A stretch of DNA of 64,000 nucleotides from UBA6168 sp041741095 (GTDB taxonomy: Bacteria; Bacteroidota; Bacteroidia; Chitinophagales; Saprospiraceae). Location: the NCBI GenBank assembly GCA_041741095.1, contig JBGSKQ010000103.1, positions 1-64,000 on the forward strand. The letters run 5' to 3'. Made by a program: the position numbers and the translations under genes. The number at the start of each line of letters is the position of its first letter. Position 1 is the first letter of the stretch. Below are positions 17,580 to 26,047 of this stretch, piece by piece. The notes below the pieces were generated by a model. It did no database searches and was not told where the DNA came from. It worked only from the letters and a program-made list of their open reading frames with translations.

Positions 17580-19805
17580 ATGTCAGCAGTAGCCGAACCA
17601 TTAACAAAGGAAGATGATCACCTGCTCGTGCAGCGGGCCTATAGGCAGTTGTTGCGTACCCTCAAGGACAAAATGGACAACGAGGACAAGGAACAGGTAC
17701 GCCGTGCCTTCGAACTGGCCGCCGAAGCCCATTCCAAGCAGCGCCGCAAATCGGGGGAGCCGTACATCCTGCACCCCATCGAGGTAGCCCGCATTTGCAT
17801 TGACGAGGTAGGCTTGGGGCCAACGGCGGCAGTGTGTGCCTTGCTGCACGATGTGGTGGAGGATACAGACTATACGCTGGATGATATACGCGAAGAGTTC
17901 GGTGAAAAAATAGCCCTAATCATTGACGGACTAACCAAATTGGACGGCAGTTCCACCTACGAAAGCCCGCAGGCTGAAAATTTCAGGAAAGTATTGAGTA
18001 CCCTGGTGATGGACGTAAGGGTTGTTTTGATAAAAATGGCCGACCGCTTGCACAACATGCGCACCCTGGGCTCCATGCCCCGCCACAAACAGTTGAAAAT
18101 AGCTGCCGAAACGAGCTACATCTACGCTCCCTTGGCCCATCGCCTCGGCTTGTACAATATCCGCTCTGAGTTCCAGGATTTATGTTTAAAAATCACAGAA
18201 CCAGAAACTTATGAAGAAATTTCCCACCAACTCAACGTCACGCAAAGCGAACGGGAGCGCTATATCAACGAGTTTTTGAAACCCATCCAGCAGCAATTGG
18301 ACGAAATCGGTGTGCCGTATCGCTGCTTTGGCAGGGCGAAGTCGGTGTCCTCCATTTACAACAAGATCAAATCGAAAAACACCTCCTTCGATGAGATCTA
18401 CGACATCTTCGCCGTGCGAATCGTCGTGGACGTGGAGCGCAAACGGGAAAAAACAGTGTGCTGGATGGTCTATTCCATCGTGACGGATATTTTCAAGCCC
18501 ATACCCGAAAGGCTAAAAGATTGGGTAACCGTGCCAAAATCCAACGCCTACGAGTCTCTGCACACCACCGTCATTGGCCCCAGCGGGCGCTATGTGGAAG
18601 TACAGATCCGCAGCGAACGCATGGACGAGATCGCCGAGCGGGGCTTTGCCGCCCATTGGAAATACAAGGGCATCAGCAACCAGCCCGATGTGTATGAAAA
18701 ATGGCTAGACCAAGTGAGGGAATTGATGGAAAACCCCAATTCAGATGCGCTCGAATTCATCAGCGATTTTAAAAACAACCTTTATTCCGAGGAAATATAT
18801 GTAGTGACGCCAATGGGCGATATGATCAACCTGCCCAAAGGATCAACAGCGCTCGACTTTGCCTTTCACATACACACCGACATTGGTTACCGCTGCAAGG
18901 CTGTCAAGGTGAACAACCGCATCGTACCGATGGGCTTCAAGCTCAACATGGGCGATCAGGTGGAGGTGATCACCGATAAAAACCAGAAACCCAACGAAAG
19001 CTGGCTTAAAATAGTAGTGACCGGGAAAGCCCGCTCCAAAATACGCGCTGCCATGAAGGAAGAGCGCCGCAAAAAAGGCGAGCTGGGCAAAGAGGCGCTG
19101 GAGCGGAAGCTCAACAACATGAAGGTCAATTACGATCAAGGCGTGGAAACACTGGTGAAATATTTCGACCTGCAATCGCATATTGACCTTTACTTTATGA
19201 TTGCTGCGGGGGAGATCAACTTGATTGACACCTTCAAAAACTTCACGGTCAAGGAACAAAAACTGTTGGAAATACAGAACGAGCCAACGGTGCCGCATGA
19301 AGTGGAAAAGAAAGAAGAACCCTCTACACGCCGCCGAATCTCGCCCAAAACAAAAATCCTCGTCAACGGCGAACCAGCCGAGCTTTACCATTACAAGCTC
19401 GCCAACTGTTGCAACCCCGTGCAGGGAGACGATATTTTTGCCTTTTTGACATCTACCGATGGGCTGAAAATACACCGCACCAACTGCCCGAACGCCACCA
19501 ATTTGCTGGCCAAATATGGCTACCGGGTCATGAAGGCCGAGTGGGTGGTGAGCGGCGACAGCACTTTCGTGGCTGACCTGAAAATTACAGGCGTGGACGT
19601 GGGAGTGGGGGTCATCGAAAAATTGATGCACAAAATTTCCACCGAACTGGGCATGAACATCCGCTCCTTCCAGATACAGGGCGGCGATGAAGGTTACTAC
19701 GAAGGTAAAATCAGCCTACAGGTGCTGAACAAAGACCAGTTGAACCTGGTCATCAAGTCGCTGAAAAAACTGGAAAGCGTGGAAACTGTCACCAGGATTG
19801 AATAA
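17580..19805 (+). CDS. Bifunctional (p)ppGpp synthetase/hydrolase, Rel/SpoT family
   Basis: A 741-residue long RSH enzyme controlling the stringent response. Domains in order: the HD hydrolase (about 45-200; HPIEVARICI, LLHDVVEDTDY, the catalytic HD pair, and KMADRLHNMRTL), the synthetase (about 250-370; GRAKSVSSIYNKIKSK, YDIFAVRIVVD, and SNAYESLHTTV), TGS (about 400-465; VTPMGDMINLPKGSTALDFA), a helical segment, a zinc-finger-like CC motif (KLANCCNPVQGDD), and a C-terminal ACT domain. The intact HD motif implies hydrolase activity, and the synthetase core is also complete. The next gene overlaps or directly abuts the stop, which indicates an operon. Confidence 0.96.
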   Translation: MSAVAEPLTKEDDHLLVQRAYRQLLRTLKDKMDNEDKEQVRRAFELAAEAHSKQRRKSGEPYILHPIEVARICIDEVGLGPTAAVCALLHDVVEDTDYTLDDIREEFGEKIALIIDGLTKLDGSSTYESPQAENFRKVLSTLVMDVRVVLIKMADRLHNMRTLGSMPRHKQLKIAAETSYIYAPLAHRLGLYNIRSEFQDLCLKITEPETYEEISHQLNVTQSERERYINEFLKPIQQQLDEIGVPYRCFGRAKSVSSIYNKIKSKNTSFDEIYDIFAVRIVVDVERKREKTVCWMVYSIVTDIFKPIPERLKDWVTVPKSNAYESLHTTVIGPSGRYVEVQIRSERMDEIAERGFAAHWKYKGISNQPDVYEKWLDQVRELMENPNSDALEFISDFKNNLYSEEIYVVTPMGDMINLPKGSTALDFAFHIHTDIGYRCKAVKVNNRIVPMGFKLNMGDQVEVITDKNQKPNESWLKIVVTGKARSKIRAAMKEERRKKGELGKEALERKLNNMKVNYDQGVETLVKYFDLQSHIDLYFMIAAGEINLIDTFKNFTVKEQKLLEIQNEPTVPHEVEKKEEPSTRRRISPKTKILVNGEPAELYHYKLANCCNPVQGDDIFAFLTSTDGLKIHRTNCPNATNLLAKYGYRVMKAEWVVSGDSTFVADLKITGVDVGVGVIEKLMHKISTELGMNIRSFQIQGGDEGYYEGKISLQVLNKDQLNLVIKSLKKLESVETVTRIE

Positions 19806-19812
19806 TGCTCAG

Positions 19813-20973
19813 ATGGCTGGATGCTTAGTTGGCTTTTTCCCTTATTGGGCTTTATTTTCCCTTTCTTTGGCAGGTGTTTATGTATTTATTATTTTAAAAT
19901 ACCTGCGTGGCTGGAAAGAATTGCCATCATGGGAAATCCCCCCTGATTTTCAGCCGAAAACCGCCATCAGCATTATCGTGCCAGCCAGGAACGAAGCGGA
20001 AAACATCCTGCCATGCCTCCGCTCCATTTCTAATCAAAATTATCCTGACCATTTGTTTGAAGTCATTGTCGTGGACGACCATTCCACGGATATGACGTTT
20101 GATTTGGCGCAAAGTTTTGCCCAAAAATTCCCGCATTTCAAGATTGTCCGCCTGCCTGATTTTTCTAAAAAAGGCAAAAAACAAGCAATAGCAACTGGTA
20201 TTGAGCTGGCCAAGGGAGAACTTGTCGCCACGACGGATGCCGACTGCATTTTACCAAAAGACTGGTTGATGTTGCTGGCTTCATTTTATGAGAAAAAACA
20301 GCCGAGGTTTATTGCCGCTCCTGTCAATTTTCACCAGGAGAAAAACCTGCTCGAACGCTTCCAATCGCTCGACTTTCTGGGCATGATGTGCATCACTGGC
20401 GCTGGCATCCAACTTGGCTGGATGAATATGTGCAACGGGGCCAACCTCGCCTATCCAAAAGCTATTTTTCAGGAAGTCAATGGTTTTGAAAACATTGACC
20501 GCTTGGCCAGTGGCGATGATATGTTTTTGATGCAAAAAATCGCCAAGCGCTACCCCGGCAGCATTGCTTTCTTGAAAAACAAGGAAGCCACCGTTTTGAC
20601 CAAGGCCATGCCCGATTGGCCTTCGTTCATTTCCCAGCGTATCCGTTGGGCCTCAAAATCAACAAGTTACAGTGAATGGCAGGTGACGCTGATTTTAGCA
20701 GCGGTGTTCTTTTTTTGCCTTTTTATAGTAGCCAATTTGGCACTTGCTCTATGCTGGGGCTGGGAGGCGATCTTGCTTTTTGCCATCCTGTTTTTTATCA
20801 AAACATGGGTGGATTACGTTTTTTTGGGAAAAATGGCCCGCTACTTTGGAAGGCCGGATTTGATGAAAAGCTATCTCTCTTCCCAATTTTTGCACATTAT
20901 ATATATTGTATTGGTGGGCATTTTGGGAAACGTGGTAAAAAAATACCAGTGGAAAGGGCGCAGGGTTTCCTGA
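19813..20973 (+). CDS. Membrane-anchored family 2 glycosyltransferase
   Basis: A 386-residue GT2 enzyme. It has one N-terminal membrane helix (about 5-28), then a GT-A domain starting SIIVPARNEAENI. The nucleotide-sugar motifs are VVDDHS and the DxD-type TTDADC, the acceptor-side motif is GDDMFL, and the processive-type QRIRW signature is present. Two or three hydrophobic helices end the protein. It probably extends or transfers a surface polysaccharide or glycolipid at the inner membrane. A TTG at 19798 would overlap the spoT stop; the ATG at 19813 leaves a 7-bp gap. Either way translation is probably coupled to the upstream gene. Confidence 0.88.
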   Translation: MAGCLVGFFPYWALFSLSLAGVYVFIILKYLRGWKELPSWEIPPDFQPKTAISIIVPARNEAENILPCLRSISNQNYPDHLFEVIVVDDHSTDMTFDLAQSFAQKFPHFKIVRLPDFSKKGKKQAIATGIELAKGELVATTDADCILPKDWLMLLASFYEKKQPRFIAAPVNFHQEKNLLERFQSLDFLGMMCITGAGIQLGWMNMCNGANLAYPKAIFQEVNGFENIDRLASGDDMFLMQKIAKRYPGSIAFLKNKEATVLTKAMPDWPSFISQRIRWASKSTSYSEWQVTLILAAVFFFCLFIVANLALALCWGWEAILLFAILFFIKTWVDYVFLGKMARYFGRPDLMKSYLSSQFLHIIYIVLVGILGNVVKKYQWKGRRVS

Positions 20974-21037
20974 ACATGAATTGCGTTTTCAAAGCCATCT
21001 TTTTATTTTTGGAAAATATTCAACCATCTTTTTTCAA

Positions 21038-21919
21038 ATGGATCGCCAGCAAGAACAAACATTCAAGGCAGAACAGCTCTACCGCCAGGTGGTAGAGTAC
21101 GACCGCCGTGGCGATGTTTATAATGCGGTAAAACTCTGCAAGCGGCTGGCCAGATTGGCACCTGATTGGTCGGCGCCATTTGCCTACTTGAGTTGGGTGT
21201 ACAAACTGAGAAAGGAGTGGAAGCCCGCCTACCATTACAGCTTAAGGTCGGTTGACATCAACCCTTTCGACGAAAAAGTATGGGAAACGCTGGCCATTGC
21301 AGCCACCGCCCTGGCCGAATGGGAAACCGCCCGGCTGGCCTGGAACCAATTGGGCTACGAGTTTAAAAAATCGGACGAAGCACTTCACCTTGACTTGGGT
21401 TTGGTGCCCATCTGCCTAAACCCAAATTCCCGTCCGGAAATAGTGGAAGCCCGCCGTATTGACCCCGTCCGGGCAAGCATTGAAAGCATCCCGCAACCAT
21501 CTTCCGGTAGGCGCTTTAAAGACTTGATTTTGTTGGACAGCAAGGCGGAAAGCCATTTTTTCCAATTGGGAAAAAGGCTGCCTGTTTATAATGAACTGGA
21601 ACTGCTAAAGCAATCCACTTGGCGGACTTATGCCGTTTTGCTCGACACCGATTCAATGCAGGATGTCCACACTCTTTCCAATTTGTGCCAAGAGGCGGCG
21701 CTGGGTTTCGACAACTGGTCGAATGCGAGTAGGTTCCTTGGCCCAGGCCTGCACCCCAAGGTGACGGAGTATTTTGATTTCACCATTTTTGATCAGGTGG
21801 AGCGGGATTCCTTTCTGGTGGCCTTGGCAGCCCAGCAGGAAAAGGACATCTTAGCGGTTTTGAAGAACTGGGAAGTCATTTCACTGAAAAACTTTCATGG
21901 CCTGGAGTGCCTTTATTGA
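21038..21919 (+). CDS. TPR-containing protein of unknown function
   Basis: A 293-residue cytoplasmic protein. The first 110 residues contain tetratricopeptide-like helices (AEQLYRQVVEYDRRGDVYNA, then AYHYSLRSVDINPFDEKVWE). The C-terminal two thirds match no family I can name. Recognisable stretches include RRFKDLILLDSKAESHFF and ALGFDNWSNASRFLGPG. An earlier in-frame ATG at 20981 would add 19 residues rich in Phe; the ATG at 21038 (MDRQQEQTFKAEQ) is a better start. It lies between the glycosyltransferase and recX in a tight same-strand group. Confidence 0.75.
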   Translation: MDRQQEQTFKAEQLYRQVVEYDRRGDVYNAVKLCKRLARLAPDWSAPFAYLSWVYKLRKEWKPAYHYSLRSVDINPFDEKVWETLAIAATALAEWETARLAWNQLGYEFKKSDEALHLDLGLVPICLNPNSRPEIVEARRIDPVRASIESIPQPSSGRRFKDLILLDSKAESHFFQLGKRLPVYNELELLKQSTWRTYAVLLDTDSMQDVHTLSNLCQEAALGFDNWSNASRFLGPGLHPKVTEYFDFTIFDQVERDSFLVALAAQQEKDILAVLKNWEVISLKNFHGLECLY

Positions 21920-21940
21920 TTCAAAAACCTTTACCCTACC

Positions 21941-22429
21941 GTGGATTTTAATAAACCTCCCAAAAAATACACTTCAAAAGCAGATGCCCTCATCAAGCTG
22001 CAACGATACTGCGCCTATCAGGAGCGCTGCCATAAGGAGGTGCGCTCCAAACTCCTCGAATTGGGCATTTATGGCCACAACCTGGAAGAAATCATATCCC
22101 AGCTTATTGAGGAGAAATTTTTGAACGAAGAGCGCTATGCCCGTGCCTTCGCCCGTGGTAAATTCCGGATCAAGCAATGGGGACGCAGCCGAATTACACG
22201 GGAACTGAAAATGCGGGACATTTCCGACTACTGCATCCGAAAGGCATTGGAAGAAATTGACGAAGGGGATTACGCAAAAACCTTAGAAGATTTTTTGGCG
22301 AAAAAGGCAGCACTCCTAAACGGGGAAAGCGAATTTGAACGGAACAGCAAACTGGCGCAGTATGCCCTGCGGCGCGGGTTCGAGCAGGATTTGGTCTGGG
22401 AAGCCATTCGGAAAATTAAGCCAAGCTAA
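21941..22429 (+). CDS. recX: Regulatory protein RecX
   Basis: A 162-residue RecX-family protein, a modulator of RecA filaments. It has the tandem three-helix repeats of the family: LQRYCAYQERCHKEVRSKL, then LIEEKFLNEERYARAFARGK, then WGRSRITRELKMRDISDYC. The start is a GTG at 21941, 21 bp after the TPR gene; no ATG fits the N-terminus. recA is not in the window. Its place at the end of the stringent-response transcript is unusual but matches other strand-coherent groups here. Confidence 0.9.
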   Translation: MDFNKPPKKYTSKADALIKLQRYCAYQERCHKEVRSKLLELGIYGHNLEEIISQLIEEKFLNEERYARAFARGKFRIKQWGRSRITRELKMRDISDYCIRKALEEIDEGDYAKTLEDFLAKKAALLNGESEFERNSKLAQYALRRGFEQDLVWEAIRKIKPS

Positions 22430-22445
22430 AGGCATTTTAAAACAC

Positions 22446-22483
22446 AAAAACCTCCTGTCATCGGCTTTGATAACAGGAGGTTC
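22446..22483 (-). terminator. Terminator of rpmH
   Basis: AACCTCCTGT and ACAGGAGGTT form a 10-bp stem with a 14-base loop, followed on the minus strand by TTTTT. It lies between the recX stop and rpmH and could also slow plus-strand transcription. Confidence 0.8.
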
Positions 22484-22488
22484 TGCCA

Positions 22489-22508
22489 GTTGCCAAAATT
22501 TTGGCAAC
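22489..22508. repeat. Perfect 20-bp palindrome downstream of rpmH
   Basis: GTTGCCAAAATTTTGGCAAC is perfectly self-complementary, without a loop, between the rpmH stop and its terminator. It could be a dimeric-protein binding site or part of a compound 3'-UTR structure. Confidence 0.6.
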
Positions 22509-22528
22509 GAATATTTTTATTGCTCAGC

Positions 22529-22684
22529 TTACTTGACGTGTTTATCGTCGGAAACCGTAAGGTTCCAACGGCCTTTGGCACGGCGGCGTGACAATACCCT
22601 GCGGCCATTTTTGGTGCTCATGCGCTCACGAAAGCCATGTTTGTTCACTCTTTTACGCTTGGAAGGTTGATAAGTCCTTTTCAT
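22529..22684 (-). CDS. rpmH: 50S ribosomal protein L34
   Basis: A 51-residue protein whose translation starts MKRTYQPSKRKRVNKHGFRE, unmistakably L34, and ends SDDKHVK before a TAA stop. The pattern KRTYQPSxRKRxxxHGFRxRM is the family signature, and the charge is strongly basic. In many bacteria rpmH neighbours rnpA and dnaA; here it instead sits between recX and the divergent rplY. Confidence 0.97.
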   Translation of the reverse strand: MKRTYQPSKRKRVNKHGFRERMSTKNGRRVLSRRRAKGRWNLTVSDDKHVK

Positions 22685-22733
22685 TTATCGTCATTTTACA
22701 ATTACCAAAACTATGGTTTTTTTAAAGGGAGCG

Positions 22734-22741
22734 CAAAGGTA
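22734..22741 (-). promoter_or_regulatory. Candidate -7 promoter element for rpmH
   Basis: On the minus strand the sequence reads TACCTTTG, an exact TAnnTTTG match, 50 bp upstream of the rpmH start, with a TTG 21 bp further upstream. Confidence 0.5.
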
Positions 22742-22870
22742 AAGCTATTTTGCCCAAACGTCCAAGCAAAACCCAGCGAAGTTTTTGGCTAAAGCCAGTG
22801 TTTTTTTTGAGTTTTTTTTAAAAATACTGAAAAATGAAATGCCGGGGCTTCCTGATCTTTAATAAAAGGC

Positions 22871-22878
22871 TATCTTTG
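22871..22878 (+). promoter_or_regulatory. Candidate -7 promoter element for rplY
   Basis: TATCTTTG matches TAnnTTTG exactly, 110 bp before the rplY start. With the rpmH element it makes the 303-bp gap 22685-22987 a divergent ribosomal-protein promoter region; no gene lies in it. Confidence 0.45.
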
Positions 22879-22987
22879 CCCGCCTTTTTCAAAAAATATC
22901 AACAAATAAAAATTTGGCAAGGCCGGGTTTGAATTGAAAAAGTAATCACACCAGGTTTTGCGGTTGAAAATAAGAAACTCAACTATC

Positions 22988-23602
22988 ATGATAACGGTAA
23001 CAGTCAATGGGACGCCCAGGGCGGATGTAGGCAAAAAAGCTACAAAAGCTGTTTTTGTAGATGAATTGATACCTTGTGTGCTGTACGGCGGCAACCAAGA
23101 GCCAGTTCATTTTACTACTACTACCAGAGAAGTGCGTGATCTTATCTATACGCCTGAATTCAAAGTAGCAGAAGTAAAAGTGGATGGCAAAGCCTACAAT
23201 TGCATTATAAAGGAAATCCAGTTCCATCCCGTGAAGGATTCTATCCGGCATATTGATTTCCTCATGCTGGAAGAAGGCCGAACTATAAAGGTGAACCTGC
23301 CCATCATTTTTGAGGGCACTTCCCCCGGTGTGCGCAACGGTGGCAAATTCGTCCAAAAAGTAAGGACGGTCAGCATCAAGACCAAATCCGAAAACCTGGT
23401 GGATAAGGTTATAGCCGATATTTCAAACTTGAGATTGGGCCAGTCCATTCGGGTAAAGGATATCGCCCCCATAAAAGGGGTGGAAATTATCAATCCGGGT
23501 GCCCTGCCCATCGCTACAGTGATAGTGCCGAGGGGCTTGAAGGCCGATGCAGGTGCCGAAGAAGAAGCAGCGCCAGCAGTCGAAGAAGAAGCAGCTGAAT
23601 AA
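22988..23602 (+). CDS. rplY: 50S ribosomal protein L25/general stress protein Ctc
   Basis: A 204-residue CTC-type L25, a 5S rRNA-binding protein with the extra C-terminal domain. The N-terminal L25 domain (about 1-90) includes IPCVLYGG and KEIQFHPVKDSIRHIDFLML. The C-terminal domain (about 95-185) includes VNLPIIFEGTSPGVRNGGKF. An acidic Ala/Glu tail closes the protein. The start at 22988 (MITVTVNGTPR) was chosen over an upstream in-frame start at 22958 that lacks similarity. Confidence 0.95.
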   Translation: MITVTVNGTPRADVGKKATKAVFVDELIPCVLYGGNQEPVHFTTTTREVRDLIYTPEFKVAEVKVDGKAYNCIIKEIQFHPVKDSIRHIDFLMLEEGRTIKVNLPIIFEGTSPGVRNGGKFVQKVRTVSIKTKSENLVDKVIADISNLRLGQSIRVKDIAPIKGVEIINPGALPIATVIVPRGLKADAGAEEEAAPAVEEEAAE

Positions 23603-23636
23603 TAATCTGGGCGATTTGTTGCCCAATAAAATAGGC

Positions 23637-23677
23637 CAGGGCATAAAGGTTTACATCTTTATGCCCTGTTTGTTTTT
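23637..23677 (+). terminator. Terminator of rplY abutting the next start codon
   Basis: CAGGGCATAAAG pairs with CTTTATGCCCTG (12 bp, 8-base loop) and is followed by TTTGTTTTT. The next gene's ATG begins at 23678, immediately after the T tract. Confidence 0.85.
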
Positions 23678-24457
23678 ATGGAAAAATCACTCCGCATCAC
23701 CACCGTACAATCCATTTTGCATTGGGAAAATGCAGCGGCCAACTTGGATATGTTCTCCCAAAAACTCGGCGGCTTGGCCGACAAGACCGACCTTGTCATT
23801 TTGCCTGAAATGTTCACCAGTGGTTTTAGCATGAATGCTGAAGCCATCGCTGAAACTATGGATGGGCCATCGCTAAAATGGATGCGGGAGATGGCCAGCA
23901 GCCTAAATGCTGTCGTTACGGGCAGTTTGGCCATACAGGACGCCGGAAAATATTACAACCGATTGATCTGGATGCAACCAGATGGCCATTTCGGGATTTA
24001 TGACAAACGGCACCTGTTTACACTAGCGGGCGAGCACCAGCATTATTCGGCCGGCTCCGAAAAGCTGATCGTAGAATGGAAAGGCTGGAAAATATGCCCC
24101 TTGATTTGTTACGACCTACGCTTCCCGGTTTGGTGCAGGAATGCCGAAAATTATGACCTGCTCATTTTCATGGCCAACTGGCCCGAGACCAGGGGCCATC
24201 ATTGGCGGCAGCTTTTGTTGGCCAGGGCCATTGAAAACCAAGCTTATGTAGCAGGCGTAAATAGGGTCGGTGAAGATGGCTTGGGCTATGTTTACAATGG
24301 CGATACTGCTATCGTTGATTTTTCTGGAAACCTGCTTTATCAAGCAGCCCAAATTGAAGGCGTTTTTACGGTTTCGTTGTCGTTGGATAAGCTAAGGGCC
24401 TATAGGGAAAAACTCCAATTCCTGGCCGATAGGGACGATTTCAAAATTTTATTTTAG
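23678..24457 (+). CDS. Carbon-nitrogen hydrolase, YafV/omega-amidase type
   Basis: A 259-residue nitrilase-superfamily enzyme, closest in motif pattern to YafV/Nit2 omega-amidases that hydrolyse 2-oxoglutaramate or 2-oxosuccinamate. The catalytic triad is Glu44 (ILPEMFTSGF), Lys110 (YDKRHLFTLAGE) and Cys144 (LICYDLRFPVWCRN). The RGHHWRQLLLARAIENQAYVAGVNRVG segment fits this subgroup. The start lies directly behind a terminator hairpin with no visible ribosome-binding site. Leaderless or hairpin-adjacent initiation, or a weak internal start, are possible; no later Met fits the family N-terminus. Confidence 0.9.
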   Translation: MEKSLRITTVQSILHWENAAANLDMFSQKLGGLADKTDLVILPEMFTSGFSMNAEAIAETMDGPSLKWMREMASSLNAVVTGSLAIQDAGKYYNRLIWMQPDGHFGIYDKRHLFTLAGEHQHYSAGSEKLIVEWKGWKICPLICYDLRFPVWCRNAENYDLLIFMANWPETRGHHWRQLLLARAIENQAYVAGVNRVGEDGLGYVYNGDTAIVDFSGNLLYQAAQIEGVFTVSLSLDKLRAYREKLQFLADRDDFKILF

Positions 24458-24608
24458 AAAAGCATTAACAAATTTCACGATTTAAAAGACAATCCTTTTA
24501 TTTGCCCAATCGTTTTTCATTCTTCCTCAAAACCTTCTCCTCAAAGCCTCGCACATTAGGTTCATCCGTCCCACGAACGATTTAGGGAAATCAATTAAAA
24601 ACCGGGTT

Positions 24609-25139
24609 ATGTTAAAAAAATGCTTTTTGCAGGGCATGTTGTCCTGCGCAGTCTTTGTGGGCATGGTATCCTGTTCTGCTTTTACCCAGGCTACCGACAA
24701 TGGCCCCCTGGCAGAAGCCAAGGTTTCTAGCAAAAAAGAAATAAAAGTAAGGAACGGTGTGGTGGATTTTGCGCAGGAATATGTGGGTTCGAGGTATCGT
24801 TCGGCCAGTAAGGGCCCCAAAAGTTTTGATTGTTCTGGCTTCGTCCATTACGTGATGAAGAACTTTGATATAGACATGAACGCTTCTTCAGCCTCACAGG
24901 AAAGCCAGGGCGAAAAAATTTCCAGGATGGAGGCACAGCCAGGCGACTTGGTGTTTTTTCGCCGCAGCAAAGGTGGCCGGGTGTTTCATGTAGCCATTGT
25001 TTTGGAAAACGACAACGGCGATTTGACCGTCATACATTCCACTTCCAGCCAGGGCGTCATCATTGACCGCGTAAAAGAATCCTCCTATTGGCGTTCAAAA
25101 ATCATGACTTTTAGAAACGTAATTGGGGCAAGAGCCTGA
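24609..25139 (+). CDS. NlpC/P60 family cell-wall peptidase lipoprotein
   Basis: A 176-residue cysteine peptidase of the C40 family, likely cutting peptidoglycan stem peptides. The signal peptide ends in a lipobox-like MVSC with Cys22, so the protein is probably lipid-anchored. The catalytic residues are Cys75 (FDCSGFVHYV) and His127 (VFHVAIV), with His143 (VIHSTSSQG) as the third. The domain is short but complete. Flanking genes are not functionally linked; a strong terminator follows. Confidence 0.92.
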   Translation: MLKKCFLQGMLSCAVFVGMVSCSAFTQATDNGPLAEAKVSSKKEIKVRNGVVDFAQEYVGSRYRSASKGPKSFDCSGFVHYVMKNFDIDMNASSASQESQGEKISRMEAQPGDLVFFRRSKGGRVFHVAIVLENDNGDLTVIHSTSSQGVIIDRVKESSYWRSKIMTFRNVIGARA

Positions 25140-25154
25140 TAATGAAAAGTTTAC

Positions 25155-25200
25155 AATAAAAAAGCCCGTTACGATTTTGTCGTAACGGGCTTTTTTTATT
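25155..25200. terminator. Strong bidirectional terminator
   Basis: AAGCCCGTTACGA and TCGTAACGGGCTT form a 13-bp stem with a 4-base loop, with A and T runs on either side. It serves the convergent NlpC/P60 and Bax-inhibitor genes. Confidence 0.93.
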
Positions 25201-25214
25201 GGGTAACTTATTAA

Positions 25215-25976
25215 TCAATCCCGGTTGAGAATGGACAGCAAACGCAGTACTTCGATATAAAGCCACACCAGGGTTATTAAAAGCCCCATAGCGGAAAACC
25301 ACTCCATGTAGGAAGGTGCGCCATATTGTTCGCCTTTTTCAAAGTTATCAAAATCAAGCAGGAGATTAAGTGAGGCAATGCCAATGATGACCAAGCTGAT
25401 GCCGATGCCGATCATGCCGCCTTCATGAAGAAAAGGCATGTTGACACCAAACAAACCCAGTATAATGTTCAGCAAATAAACGAGGCAAATAGCGCCAGTG
25501 GCCATGATGATGCCCGTCCTGAACTTGTTGGTCACTTTGATGATGCCTGTTTTATAAATAAACAACATCGCAAACAGCAGGGCAAAAGTCAATGTGACTG
25601 CATGGAATATGATGCCCCCGCCAAAACCCGCAGCATATATGGCTGTGATGGAGCCAACAAAAAGCCCTTCCAGCAAAGCATAAATAGGCGCAAGCGATGC
25701 AGACAGGTGTGTTTTAAAACTTGCTATCAACACAACGACCAAACCTCCTATGGCGCCACCCCACATAAAGAGCGGGCTTGGGAAAGCAAAACTGACAGCC
25801 GTGGTGATCAGCATGATGCCAAACAGGATAAAGGATTTGTTGATGGCGCCCTGTACGGTCATGCGTTCGCCCCTTTCAATCAGACCAGCATCCAGTACTT
25901 CGCTGGAGCTCTTGCGGTAAGCCTCCTCTTTCATAAAAGGGTTGTGGGAGGAGGAGAACATGTTTCTTCTTGCCAT
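25215..25976 (-). CDS. Bax inhibitor-1/YccA-like membrane protein
   Basis: A 253-residue protein with seven hydrophobic helices after a polar N-terminal segment (MARRNMFSSSHNPFMKEEAYRK). The layout and motifs such as SASLAPIYALLEGLFVGSI and the C-terminal LNLLLDFDNFEKG with charged residues fit the bacterial Bax inhibitor-1 (TMBIM) family, some members of which act as pH-sensitive calcium leak channels. The open frame extends to 26096, but its first 40 residues overlap the thiolase gene and carry no membrane or family signal; the ATG at 25976 is preferred. Confidence 0.88.
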   Translation of the reverse strand: MARRNMFSSSHNPFMKEEAYRKSSSEVLDAGLIERGERMTVQGAINKSFILFGIMLITTAVSFAFPSPLFMWGGAIGGLVVVLIASFKTHLSASLAPIYALLEGLFVGSITAIYAAGFGGGIIFHAVTLTFALLFAMLFIYKTGIIKVTNKFRTGIIMATGAICLVYLLNIILGLFGVNMPFLHEGGMIGIGISLVIIGIASLNLLLDFDNFEKGEQYGAPSYMEWFSAMGLLITLVWLYIEVLRLLSILNRD

Positions 25977-26047
25977 AATGGTGAATATTTTGGTGATGAA
26001 ATTTTTGATAAAGAAACAATTTTTTGTCCAAATAGGTCTATAATTTT

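Noticed and set aside
18843..19631. 262-codon open frame antisense to rel/spoT
   Set aside because: Fully inside a well-conserved gene on the other strand; composition is typical of antisense frames.
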